Below, piece after piece: positions 44,101 to 58,046 of a DNA stretch of 64,000 nucleotides. The notes under the pieces were generated by a model. That model was given only the letters and a program-made list of their open reading frames with translations, was not told the origin of the DNA and did not search any database. Origin of the DNA: Paragordius varius (Eukaryota; Nematomorpha); assembly GCA_964247055.1 (NCBI GenBank), contig OZ176050.1:8804001-8868000 (forward strand), given 5' to 3'. The position numbers and the translations under genes are program-made. How positions within the stretch are numbered: position 1 is the stretch's first letter; each line of letters opens with the position of its first letter.

Positions 44101-47100
44101 AAATGTTGCGATAACGTTTCCTGACTCGTCTTAAATTCATACATATATAAATAATTTAAAAAATTAAAGAACAAATGTTTGGTAAAAATGACAATTCCCA
44201 TTAATTTACATATGAAAAGCATAAATATGTTAAATGAAAAAATACTTGATATTTATTGGATATCTCATCCAACTTTCGCAAACTTTCTTTCAGTTTTTGA
44301 TTTAATGCTTGAATTTGATTTTCATCATTTTTCACGGTTAAATTGTATTTTTCTTCAAGACTTTTAGCGTTTGCAACCTAAAAAATTAGGTTTGATAAAT
44401 CGGGCATACGAAAATAAATTTGTGTAATATAATATACTTCCTGGTCCAATTTTATTTTCAGCTCAATCAATTTATTTTCCAAGCCTCGATTCAAATTTTG
44501 TAATCCACGATTAAGATCTTTTTGATGAGCTATGGTGTTAGCTTCGGCCTAAAAAAGCATTAATACGATATATAATAATTTATTTAAAAGTTAAAAAGAA
44601 AATAAAAACTACCTTCAATTTTTTGTAAAGCATACGGGCTTTATATCGTCTCCAACAGCATTGTATTATGATTGCAGAACTTATTATTTCACGATAAAGT
44701 TTGCGTTGAATCCACATTCGTACCCAAGATTGCAAAGTTACGATGGCTTTTTCACGTCTCATCTATTAAAACGGAAAACATATTTAATAGCTTAAATTAA
44801 ATAGGTATAATATGGAATCAAAATTAAATTTAGTATAATTATCATGAATGGTTAGGAGCCAGTAAAAAAAGAATAGGTGTTTTTTATAAAAAATGGAATA
44901 TATGTAGTAAATGAGAAAATACTTGAATGTATGTCATTTGTATTTAATATATAAATAATTGATATTGAACAATTTGGCTTGGTTAAAATGGGTCTATACG
45001 GTTAGAATGCATATATCCGTGCCTATGACCACTTATAAAAACTGTCAAATTTTAGAAGATACGCGATATAAAAATCAAATTCTAAATTTTAGCAAATTTT
45101 TCAATTCAATTTTCTCAAATTAATAAAACCAATTTAATCAGTTATAATCGTTTTGTAGTTTAATTACAACAATTTTTTTTATGTTTTAGACCACAAATGA
45201 CTACAATTATAAACGGTTATATAAATTATTTTTTGAAAAATCAACTTAAAGAGCGAATAACTAAATACTTACATTTTTAACCAAAACAAGTGCTCGTTTA
45301 CGTCGACAATTTTTCTGTATTATAATTGTCGCGAATTTGAGTCGCAAATATTTTTGACGGGCCACATGCGATCGCCATTTAGTTTGAATTTTTATAGCAG
45401 CTTTGGTTCGTCGTAATTCTTGGAATTTTCTAAAATATAATATTTTTAAGGAATACATTATATTTCTTTAGCAAACGAGTTGTAAAAAACATTTAATATA
45501 AATATACCAGGTGTGTCATTACCGGTTAACTAAGAGAAGATATCGATGAAAATGCAGATTCGAATAATTTCAAACAGATCCCATTTTGTTAATCTAATAT
45601 ACCATTTGCACTTCAAGAGTGTCCTTGAACAAGTTGGTCCTTATTTTAATTTACCATAATTTTTGCAAGTATCTTTTTATTTTACTATTTTTTAACCTAA
45701 TTTTCTTTATTTATTATATAATTATTCATTTAAAAATAAAAATTTTTATTCAAACACCACTTTTTTGTTTCAACCTAATATTTTTCCAATTTAACAAAAT
45801 TATATACTTTTAAATGTTTTCAATGAAAATTTTAAATATTTAATAGAAATAATATTACTCCTTTATGAAAATACAACTACAATGGTATACACGCAAATAG
45901 GAGACACGGAACCTTTCAAGACAAACACTGGCCTACACCAAGGGTCTGTACTTAGTCCATTACTATTCATTATAATATTAGACTGTATCACAAAAAACAT
46001 ATCTACTCAACCGCCCTGGGAGTTAATCTTCGCGGATGATATCGTTTTAACAGATACCTCAATGGAAAATATCTCAAACAAATTCAGAACATGGAAAATC
46101 TGTTTAAAGAACCATGGGCTGAAAATAAATATTAATAAAACAAAAAAATGATATTAGGAGATCGTACGCAGCGCCCCAAATTACCATGCGCTATCTGCGA
46201 CAAAGAAGTCAAAATAAATTCAATAAAATGCAACAAATGCAAATTTTGGGTTCACAAAAAATGCTCCAAAATCACCGGCAAACTCAACGAACAAATAAAC
46301 TTTAAATGTGACAACTGTAAAAACAATAATACAACTCAAACACGCTCGACATATATGACAATCGACGAAAACTTAATAGAAAAAGTAGACCAGTTTACAT
46401 ACCTAGGAGACGTCATAGAATCTAAAGGTCATATAACTGGAGTAATACGGAAACGTATCCAACAAGCATGGGGTAAAGTTAACTCCCTAAAATTTGTCCT
46501 TAAAAATAAAAATGTATCTAACAATAATAAATGGCTAATATACAAAGCAGGTGTCAGGCCAGCTCTTACTTACGCCACCGAAACATGGCCCCTAAATAAA
46601 ACAAATCTTGATAAAACGATAAATACGGAAAACAAAATAATTAAAGCTTGCTGTTCCGACTACAATATTCATCTTAAACACAAAAATGACACAGTAGAAA
46701 AGTTTATACAAAGAAGCAGGCTTAAATACTTGGGTCACATTGAAAGAAGACAAACCGACCACCCTCTTCAAACCATTAAGCACATACAACCCTTTGGAAA
46801 CAACCGCAAAGGGCGCCCAACACATTCCTGGAGCGACAACATTAAAAATGACATAAAAACACTAAACCTCGACATTACCAAATGTCTAGATAAGGACCTT
46901 TGGAATATGACCGTTCACGGTAACCTTCAAAGATGAAGTCAAAAAGCCATCAAGTATCAAGTATCAAGAAAACTTATTTTTTTAATTACGTGTTAAAATC
47001 TTTTAAATATCCAAAATAATTTTAAAAAATTAATAAATATATACGGTTTCTCAATGAAAATGTGATTTAGATTTAAAATTTATGTTAAATAATAGAAAAT

Positions 47101-50100
47101 AGATTTAAAACGATAAAATAGATGAATGAGATACGATTTGATTGATAAAGATAATAATAAAACAAAAAAGTCAAAGGACCAACTTGAAGTGTTCAAGGAC
47201 CAACTTGAGTGTTCAAGGATACTCTGGAAGTGCAAATGGTATACTAAATGACAAACACACACAATTTGAGTCGGCCAAAAGGTAGCGGTATGTTTCTATC
47301 ATTCAGTAATCATCTCGAATTTCGTACCTGATAAAGAACATTTGTGGCATATATTGCTTTTCTTACTCAGAGGAAAAAACTGATAATCATGCTGGTGAAA
47401 AAATATGGTGAACATGCTCCATTGATTAAAACTGTGAGACATGATTTCGATATTTTAAAAGTTATAATTTTAATAGAGAGTAGGCGCTCTGGTAGATACA
47501 ACTTCAAAGACGATGAAGTGCAAGAATTAAATGATGATCAACTTAAGCTTAACGGGATTTGGAAGAAGCATTACTTTTATCAAAAAACAATCACTAGACG
47601 TCTGCGAGTAAAGACCATACATTCGGTAAATGGATCTCAAACAATTTAATTATGTTCCATATGTTAAACTATTTGTATCACAACATGTCGTTCTGCGCAA
47701 ATATATTTATTTAAGTTCAAACGTTTATTATCGTATCTATCAAAAATCACATTATAGGCTTCATGCTTTTTTAGATTAGTAATTGAATTAAATCTGTCGC
47801 TGAAAAGTTAGGAGGCGATTTAGGTAATTAAATTTTTCTACCTTAGACGAACTCTGATTGTTGTGTACGAGCGAATTAAAAATGTCAATAAGCTCAAGCT
47901 GTCGATAACGTAAACTATATCAATTCGCCCTTACAATTCAGATTCGCCTATGAAAAATTCAAATTCACTCTTGAACAATTCAAATTCACCCTTAAACAAT
48001 TCAAATTCACCCTTAAACAATTCAAAATAAGCCTTGAACAATTCAAATTTTCCTTAAACTAATGTGTTTTCGGGCTTAAATAATTCATTATTAATATGAA
48101 ATACATCTTTATAATTTAGTTTATTGCTTTTTCAGTATTATTTAATTACAAAATTTCATATTAAAAATATAAAAAAATATAGGTAATTTCTAATCTTAAA
48201 AAACACATATTTTATTTCAGGGTAAATTTGAATTGTTCGAGGGTAAATTTGAATTGTTCAAGGGTGAATTTGAAGTGTAAATGGTATATAAATTTCGAAA
48301 AATTCAATAAACGTTTAAACATAAATAAATATATTCGGGTAAAACTATATAGATTTTGTAAAGCAAGTAGTTTAGCATATGTAGCATGCATATACAGTCG
48401 ATCGTGTAACGATAAGAATATAAGATATACTTTGATATATTCGAAATCAAGAACCGCATCAATTAAACCAGGGGGGATTATATGATAGAGTGTTATTTAG
48501 CAATTTTATGCCAAAAACTGCATCCGCTTTGAAACTGGCCGGAGTAAAAATGTATTGTGGACGGCTACTATCACTTTATCATGGATTAGAGGATTAGGCA
48601 AGCAGCCTTTCACAGTAAATAAATCATGCCGAATTCGAGAAACAGAACCTGATTACATGTGGAATCATACGGTAGGTTAATACAATCCTGCTGATATACT
48701 CTCACGTGGATGCTTCCCATCTAAATTCATTAAATCCAATACATGGTGAAAAGGGCCAGAATGGCTGTCGCAAAATCAAATTATACCAAATCAAACAAAG
48801 TTCCAACAATGAAACTGTGAAACCGTGGTTTTAGCTGGAAATTATATATTAGAACGCTTTACCAAGGTTAATAAGCTAGTTTGAATTATTGCATACTGCA
48901 CAAGCGTTTTATTGTTGAAAGTTGGGACAAAAGGCATATAACCAGCGGCGCGAGGGTTAAGAAAAACGACCGAAATGAGCCAGAAGACATGGCAAAGTTT
49001 TTGCTCCGTGATAATGTTCAGTTTATACAGAAAAACCAGCGAAAGACACCCTAAAATCTTTGAGGGAATATTTTCTCTATCCGCTGACCTAATGCTATCT
49101 GAATATTATCGTTTTGCATCAATGAGGCACATGCGCGCAGAGCAGCTCTTCAATAATTTTGATGAAAATAAGTTTTTCTGGCATGACATTCTTATATAAT
49201 CTGAGGGATTGGCGAAATGTGTAGAAGCCAATGACCAATATTAATAAAATAATATTGTTTTTCTCTAAGTACGTGTTTTCTTTTCAAAAAACCGGTAAAA
49301 ATTAATGACTACACCTGGCATGTCATTTTTGTTAAAAAAACAAACCTTTTTAGAATCAAATAAATATTATTTAGATCAAAAACAATTAGTTAACAACAAC
49401 ATTCTAGAGCTTATTGTTTTATGAAAACTATTGTCGTTTTTAAAAAAAATATTATCTTTTGACAAAAAGAGCTAAAATAAGTTCAATTGCCCAATATTAA
49501 ATATATATTAATGAAAAATACCTTCTTGCAATGTAGCCACGTCCCATGCGCTGAATACAGAGGACAGATTGTCTAATTTTACCATATTGTTTTACGGCGA
49601 CAAATCGCTTAAAATTCTTTTGCAAACAGATTGCGGCATCTCGCCTACGTTCCTGTAAACGTTTTTCCAGCAAAGAGACACAATTTGATCGGAAAAATAT
49701 TTTTGTTGCTCCTTAAATGTTAAAAATAAAAAATGACAAAATATTTTTTTCATTTATTTTTGATAAAAAAAGTCAATAACTTACCTATTTTAAATGGAAC
49801 TTTATCCTGTGGTTGAGCGTTAACATTGGACATAGGAAAAATATTTGTACCCTAAATATTATGCAAGAAACTCAAACTTTAAAAACGTAATCTAGAATAA
49901 AGTTACAGGATTCTTTCAAATCTTTATGATGTAGGTCACGTTTCTTCACTAAAACGTGGTATCTCTTCAAAAAATCAGGCAAGAGCCATCTGAATTAAAT
50001 AAATAATTAAATGTTTTATATAAGCTATTTAAAATTAATCATCAATATATAATTTAGAAAAAATCAGTTGCAAACACGATATAGCAGTGTAAAAAGTCAG

Positions 50101-53100
50101 GTGGAAATTTATAAATAATCAAAATTTACTTTGTTTTAAAAAAATATAAATCTTGAAAATACCTTGAAGGGAATCCGGCTGCACTAATTTTTATAGTTTC
50201 TAAGATACCACAAGCCCTGAGCTGTTGAACGACCCTTTTGGGATCAAACGTAAAAGCTAACTTATCATCATTCGGTTTAATACACCGTATATAATGTGGG
50301 TTACTTTGATGTAGCATGTACATCAGTTCCTTCAATGAATCTCTAAACTACATGCGCAAGGTTTGAAAGAATAATGTTTGAATTTCAGGAATATATAAAA
50401 ATATTCTTGATTCGTAAATATCTATATACTCACTTGGGAACTAACTGTAAGTTTTTGTTTTGCCTGACTCGTTTTCTTCGAGATACTCATATTACCCGAT
50501 ATCGAGGTGATGTTTGAGTTTAGAGACAAATTACTATCGTATTGAATGCTCGATATATTGCTATAATCATCGACACTTGATATTTCGGATGATGATGCGG
50601 CATTACCAAAAATATCTTTCACCAATGTATTCTACACATGATTTTGTTAAATATACATAGTATGAGCAATTAGATATACAATTAGCGTAAGGAGGTGCCA
50701 ATCCATTAAAACAATCGTCCAATAATTATATCTTTATATAGGCGTAGATTGCCTAAAATATATTTTATGCGCAACTTATTCTATAAATCTTTTAGATTCA
50801 ATAAAATATTATGAACTTAAAGATATTAGAGCTTAAAAGATAACGGATATTCAAAAAACGGTTTTGCCACCGTTTAAAATATAAAAATCTGGAACTAGCG
50901 TTCTAGGTCCACAAACTTTAACCATATATTTGATATTGTTATGATATAATTAGTAAGATGGTAAAATTACCGTGGACCCATTAAATAAGATGGTAAAATT
51001 TTGATCATCTTCAGATGATAATTTATCTTGATTTTTGAGGCAAAATGCTGCCACATTATATTCTATGTCTTCACATGAATGGCAAATGATAAAGGATTGT
51101 TCCCCAAATTTAGGTTTTTTAAAGAATGAAGTAGTTGAAACCATGAGATTCGTAGAACTGTTTGTGGAAGAAGTTAAATTTGACGACGTATTATTTGAAA
51201 CTTTTTTAGAGGATATGGTAGTATTCGTACTGATTGATCCATGCTGTTGATATAGTTTTTGACAAAAAGCGTCGTCAGACCCATTAGGGACCTGTGATTT
51301 ATATATATCAAAATATCCAGAAAATAAATGTGTAATTTAAAACTTAATTTATTTATATATTTGGTTCTTTCTCATTTACATTTATATTTATTGAAATAAG
51401 AAAACTAAAAAAATAAGATTTGTTAAAAAATTCTGGCTTGCTGTAAGATATTATTATTATTATTATGTAACTTTTAATAAATCTGTACCATGCATTGTTC
51501 ATTCAACAAATCCAGTATTCCCAATCTCCCTTCAATCAAATCCAAACAGGGTTGGTTATCGTGGAAAGCAACGAAATTCCATTCTAATCCTTCCGACATG
51601 TATTCTTGTTGTTCAAGCTTGAAAACATGTGCGTTAAAATGTTGCTGTAATTTCTCATTAGCATAATTTATGCACAATTGTTCAAAACTATTGTGGACAA
51701 ACTTTTCAAACCTAAGTTTTGATAATTTTATATTACATATCATTTGGCAAAACTAAAACAAATGCATGTTTAAGCATACATAGCCGATAAAATTTGAACT
51801 TGAATTTAAAACTGATTTATGGATTTTATATTGTACAATAAAATAATTAGCCTCGAGCACAGGGGCGTTTAACACAAATAGTTTCGCGCGTGCATTATGG
51901 GCCACATTCGCAAAATATATAGGCATTGACAAATATTTTATTAGATTTTAGTAAGCTCTTTTTTATCATTTTTTTTCTAGTTTATCAAAATAAAGATTTA
52001 TTGAGAAAATTTGTTTAAAATAATCATTTTTTTATTAAAATTTTTTAAAATTTTGTATGTGAAATTTCTCGCAAGCTAAATAAATATTGTGGACAGCATA
52101 TTGAACACCCCTGTAGAATAAACAAAAACAGAGAGACTATAAATCTTCAAAAGGTTAAAATCGATTTCGTAAAAAAATATTTTTGTTAAATAATAAAGAA
52201 ATGAAAAATTTTATGCAATTATTACACAGATTCATTTTAGTTTAATGGATGTTATTAATTAGGAATACTAACCCATCAAATAAGGTAAAATAGCACAAAT
52301 CGGAAAATTTATTAAATTTAATAACTAAAAATTACCCATATATATCAAGAAGACCAATAAAATGGTGTCCATTTTCAGGGGCCAAATTAAGGATATCCAA
52401 TTGGTTTTGTTGTATAATCTCCTGGCTGGCCATGATAGATCCATTTATGTATTGGGAGGACATTTTAGAGGATTTTATGCTGGAGTATGCGGAATCATAA
52501 CCGTTTTCACATCTATGATAAAAAAATTAGTTTTATGGCGAAAACGTTACCATCATATTTTTGCTTAAAGATTTTATACATATGAATATATACCGTTCAT
52601 TGTGTAATTCATAGTCATGGGAATCTACAAAATATAATAAATATGAATAAACATAATAATAGCCAATTATCAAAATGGTTAAAAATCCAGTTATTAAACC
52701 CCAAAATAAAATACCTTCTTGCGTTTTGAGTGATTCATTAACGACTGTAACTATGTGATTAAATAATCGTGAGTACAAATCCTTGGCCAGCGTATCTCTC
52801 AACGATTCCGTTTTTGTCTTGTCAGAAAAGGTGTAAATAATTTCTGAACAAGGACCATTATTATTATTATTGGTAGTTTGTAAACCAGATGATTTTTGTT
52901 TTGATATATTGCCACGTAAACTAGCATGTTGTCCTTTCATTCCAGCTCCAGCTTCAATACGGCGAACACAAATAGCCTTAACAAAATCATGGATTGATGA
53001 CACACCCAACAGGTGACAAATAAGACTAAGTTGTTTGAAAATGTCGGAATCGTTTTCTTTATTACAACAACTTTGATCAGCGCTTTTAACATTTTTGACA

Positions 53101-56100
53101 TCCTGTACGATTTAGGTGGATTTCAAATTAATCAAAACAAAACGTAAAATAGAAACTCATATATAAAACTTTAATATTATCGTGTTGGATCAAAAATAAG
53201 AAATAGAAATGTAAATAGGTACCACAATATACCATTTGCACTTCAAGAGTGTAATTGAACACTTCAAGTTGGTCCTTGAACATTTAAAGTTGGTCCTTGA
53301 ACACTTCAAGTTAGTCCTTAAAATTTATAAATTTTGATTTAACCATAATTTTTGCATTTATTTTTTTATTTTATTATTTATTAACCTAATTTTCTTTATT
53401 TATAATATATTTATTCATTTAAAAATAAAAAATTTCATACCACTTTTTTGTTCCAAACTATTTTTTTTTAATTCAACAAAATTATTACCTTTAAATGTTT
53501 TTAATTAAAAATTGTAATTAATACCCCAGAAAACTTATATATTTTTTTATTTCATGTTAAAATCTTATAAATATCCATTATTTTAAGAAATTAATAAAGA
53601 TATACGGTTTCTTAAAGATTAAAAGTTCATATCGATTTAAAATTTGTGTTAAATAATAATATAGGTTAAATACAATAAAATAGATTAATTATTTACGGTT
53701 TGATTGATAAAAGTTAAAAACAAAACAAAAAAGTCAAAGACCAACTTGAAGTGTTCAAGGACCAACTTGAAGTGTTCAAGGACCAACTTGAAATGTTCAA
53801 GGACCAACTTAAACTGTTCAAGGACCAACTTGAATTGTTCAAGGACCAACTTTAAATGTTCAAGGATTAACTTGAAGTGTTCAAGGACACTCTTGAAGTG
53901 CAAATGGTATATATTGTAATTTCACTTTTGTAACTATAAAAGTTGTGTGGAAACAATCTTAATTCTTAAAAATATTTGTCATTTAGTTTTTATGGAGAAA
54001 AAGCGAACCTTTTTGAGCGCATCTTCGACATCGATTGATTCACTAGAATACATAGATAGCTTATCATGAATATCTATATTATTCGTAATTGATTTGCCCT
54101 CATCACGTCGAAGCTAATTTAATTATTAAAAAATTATTACAATCTTTATATTTAAAAAATGCGTTAAATTTTGGAGAAAAATTAAGTAACCATATAAAAT
54201 ACCTGGGCCAAGTTTATATTTTGACTAGCGTATTTGCACAAAAGATCAATGTCAAGATTACCAAGATGCAGTATAGAGGCTATAATTTTAAACAATTGCT
54301 TTTGGGCATTCACATTGAACCCTAAGAATAGCAATATTTAAGTTTTATTTTATTAACATAATGATAAAATCTTTATAATTTTACCCATAAGAATAAAGGC
54401 ATTCATGGTTTCAACCATAATTTTAATGTCATCTACACCGTTTATCTGATACCCTTGTCCAAAATTCAAATATTTAAATTGTTTCGGAGATCCTAAATAT
54501 ATATATTCGTTAGTTTAATAACATAGTATTTTATTTTTTAGAAAATATCAAAAGAATAATACTTAATCCAAGTTGGTCCAACTCCAAACTTTTAGTAATG
54601 TTATCAAGACCTAATTTATCAGCTAGTGCTTTTAGCTGGGAATTATTAGCTCTGTAATTTTGATTGTTTAAGGTTGAATTTAGGTTAGTAAGCGCTGCCG
54701 AACACAAGGCACATAATTGATAAAAAATATGAAAATTTCGTTCATTCGGAGATTGTATAATGACGCGAGATTTTTCTAGTAAATACGTTTTCATTTGTGC
54801 ACCACAAATTTGATAACTTTCTTCCCTGAGATCTAGCCATTATATAATAATTGCGCATACCTGATATATGAGGGGCAAAATAGATTTGCAAATATTTCCC
54901 AAATCGACTACTATTATCATTCCGTATCGTTTTGGCGTTTCCTATCGCCTAAAATCGATCCAAAAACAATATTATTTTAGATTTGAAATGAGCAAACACC
55001 ATATGAGTCACCCAAATATTAAAAAATATTATATTATAACATAAAAGAGTTAATCTACTTCCATTATTGGGTTGGAAGCTAATGCCCGATTTTCGATGGA
55101 AAAAACATTTTTCCCCATCGTTTTTTGTTCAGTAGTGGAAAAAATGTTTTTGTGATTTGATGTATTAGCCAAATACCGCATAATATATTTTGCTGTGACA
55201 GTTTTTCCAGCCCCACTCTCCCCGCTTATTATGATGGATTGATCTTTTTCAAATCTATAGCATAAAATAGAATGGAAAAACCGAAATATCTAAAAGTTTC
55301 TTTCATTTTTATATAATATAATTTTTTAATAGGGAGAAAGAATTTTTTTTTATTTTAGGCAAAAAATGTTGGCTTTACACACTTTAGCCAACTCTTTGGC
55401 TTTTATATAAATTTTTGGGCGGATTATAGTTGGGCATTAAAATATTTCCGTGTGTTTGTGTCGAAATATAAACGTGAAAATACTTAAAATTGATTGCAAA
55501 AAAAGGAAAATTGACCAAATATTATTATTCGCCAAATAATGTAAGTTATCGATTCCCCTGTTTGTCGTTGGTTAAAAGTTAATATTTTAGGTTTTAAAAA
55601 TCGTCCAAATAAAAAAATTATTTAGTAGGCCATCTATTATTAAAATGAGTCCAAGTTGACGATATTAGCATTAGTTATTTGTTTGTAAATTATAAATTAA
55701 TCATAAAAGTATCGTTTATGTAATTTCCGATAATCGTTTCGACATAATCACAATAGTACGTGAAAAACACCGCAAGTAACTTCTTCATAAAGCTAAAAAA
55801 TCCCATTCTATATACCCATTATTTATATGCCACCAGTCAAATTAAATGAATTTTAATATTTAAATGTATAAATTATAACCTGGAAAGTTGTGTTAGACAA
55901 TTTTGTGCCAAAGCATATATGTGAGGATCAGGTGAGGATGAGCCTGTGTTAGATTGCAAGGCAGATATATCACCGCTCATGGCATATTTGTAGAATGTGA
56001 TAGTTTCTTCATTGTACAATGAGGCTAACTCAGTGTACGGGTTAAATGCCACCAAAACTATGCCTGATAGGGAAAAAATTTCATTAAGTTGTATTAAGGT

Positions 56101-58003
56101 TAAGTTTGGCCAGTTTATAAAAATAACCAGCTCCCTTTTTAGACATTTATTACCATGTAATATAGAATAAATACAATATAATATTGTAAAAGTTATATCA
56201 AAAAATTTGGCGCCATTATTAAACAATAAAGAAATATAATTAATTGCCTTCTAGTATTTTTTACAACATATATTTTCTAATTTGGCATTAATATAATGCC
56301 TAAGAATGATGCATTTATAAGCGGGTAAACCGATCATAATTTTTAGCTAGTGAAAAATCTAACCCTAGGTTTTATCCATATATAGTGCGATTCTTTTATA
56401 TATAGCATTTATAATTCAAATTCACCCTTGAACAATTCAAATTCACATTGAACAATTTAAATTCCCTTGAACAATTCAGATTCACCCTAAAAATTTATGT
56501 GTTTCGGGTTAATATAACTGGTTATTCATACGAAATATTTCTTTATGGCTTAGTTTATTATTTTTTCAGTATTATTAAATAACGAAAAAAATTCATTTTT
56601 TAAAAATATAAATAAATATAGATATCTTTAATCTTAAAAAACACATAATTTATTTTAGGGTGAATTTAAATTGTGGGTGAATTTGAAGTGTAAATGGTAT
56701 ATTTAAACGCAAGGGTAAAAATATCTGAGGGAACCACTTACAAAAACTTTAAAAAAATCAATTACATAAAATCAAAAGATAAATGCTTAAAAACGCTTTG
56801 TTCAGGTGCAAAATTAATAAACTAAAACAGCTAATAAATTACCATATAATATATATATACATCATATAACCTTGGAGCTAAATGTGGTATATATTATAAT
56901 TTATTTGTATAAGGTTGTGAAAATGTGTTATTGTTAAAACGTTTTAAAAGTTAAATAAATTAAAGTTGTAAATTTTTATTCTAGATCAGGACGATCCAAT
57001 ATGCGGCCCGCCGAAATATTCTGCAGTCGCGAGAATTTTTAAGTACACAAATCTGGGAATAAAATGATTTTCCTTAACAAATTTTCTAAATAAATTAATT
57101 CCGCATTTCGGCAATAAACCTAGCAAAAAATGTTAATATAAATAGTAGCTTTTGCAGTCTTATGTTTAAAATCTAATAAAATATTGTTAATGCCCATATA
57201 TTTTGCAAATGCGGCCTGTCAAATTCTTTGATGCTAAAATGCGGCCCGCAAAGCCATTCGTAAAAACCACTGCTCTAGATATTTGATCAGATTTACTTAT
57301 TATACAATGTGAGAAAAATAATAATTCTTACCACAATAGGTATATATCTTTCGCATTTCTAAAAATCTTGCTTTAAGAGTGTCCAGAACTAAAAATAAAT
57401 TAAAAATTATGCAAAAATTAATAAACAAATTAAAATTATTAAAAAAATATGTATGATATTATGTTATTTAATGCGTATTTAGAGCAGAGCGTTTAAAATT
57501 CATACATGCTTCATCAAAATTAAATAAAATGAATTCTTTGAAAATTAAATATACTATCGGTGTAAACGTTTAATTTCACATATTTACGACAAATTTATGA
57601 TAACAACCAACGAATCGAACAAAACACCATAAATTATGTACCACACCATAAAAAGTAAAATATTTTAACCATTTATACATTGTAAAGTGGAAAAAAATAA
57701 TATTTTTGAACTTTTTTTAAAAAAAACATATCCTCGTGTAATTATCCTTATTACATATAAATTATAATAGTCATTTATTAAAATAAAAATATGATACAAT
57801 ATATGATAAAATATAATTTAACAAGTCATTAAGAAATTTAGAGATAACGCGTTACATAAATATTTGTAATAAGGATAGATTTGTATTAAAAAGGATAAAC
57901 TATAATTAAATAAATATTTCCCGCCCACAAATTAAAACGAAAAAAGAGTATTTAAATTGTTTAATACCTAATTATCTCCTTTATTATACACACACTTAAT
58001 TGG

Positions 58004-58046
<43 letters not shown>

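Larger units (their letters stand above)
45507..49318 (+). mobile_element. mariner transposon (mauritiana/Mos1-like), split by nested insertions
   Basis: The left end CCAGGTGTGTCATTACCGGT follows TA (45505-45506); the right end is the inverse of CCAGGTGTAGTCATTAATTT followed by ACCGGT. These resemble Mos1 inverted repeats. The transposase N-terminal helix-turn-helix region survives at about 47315-47640 ([55 protein letters not shown]). The C terminus is at about 48960-49240 ([43 protein letters not shown]), matching Mos1 SDYHLFASMGHALAEQRFDS and ERWEKCVASDGKYF. The catalytic middle is missing or displaced by foldback and retroelement sequence. Dead copy in myosin V intron 20. Confidence 0.85.

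Noticed and set aside
48228-48485. Frame with repeated NCSRVNL peptides
   Set aside because: Comes from foldback arm units, not a gene.
52625-52714. Hydrophobic, transmembrane-like insert in the myosin motor
   Set aside because: It is a 90-nt GT-AG intron that happens to stay open; removing it restores the motor frame.
53136-53222. Fourth copy of the GGACAAAACG TIR family
   Set aside because: Only a loose match (ACAAAACGTAAAA and AAATGTAAATAGGTA); too weak to call.
53739-53885. CRISPR-like regular repeats
   Set aside because: Contiguous 21-bp tandem units without spacers in a eukaryotic intron; they are the arm of a foldback element.
53685-53919. Open frames on both strands with repetitive peptides
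   Set aside because: Produced by 21-bp tandem units whose length is divisible by three; no conservation and no gene context.
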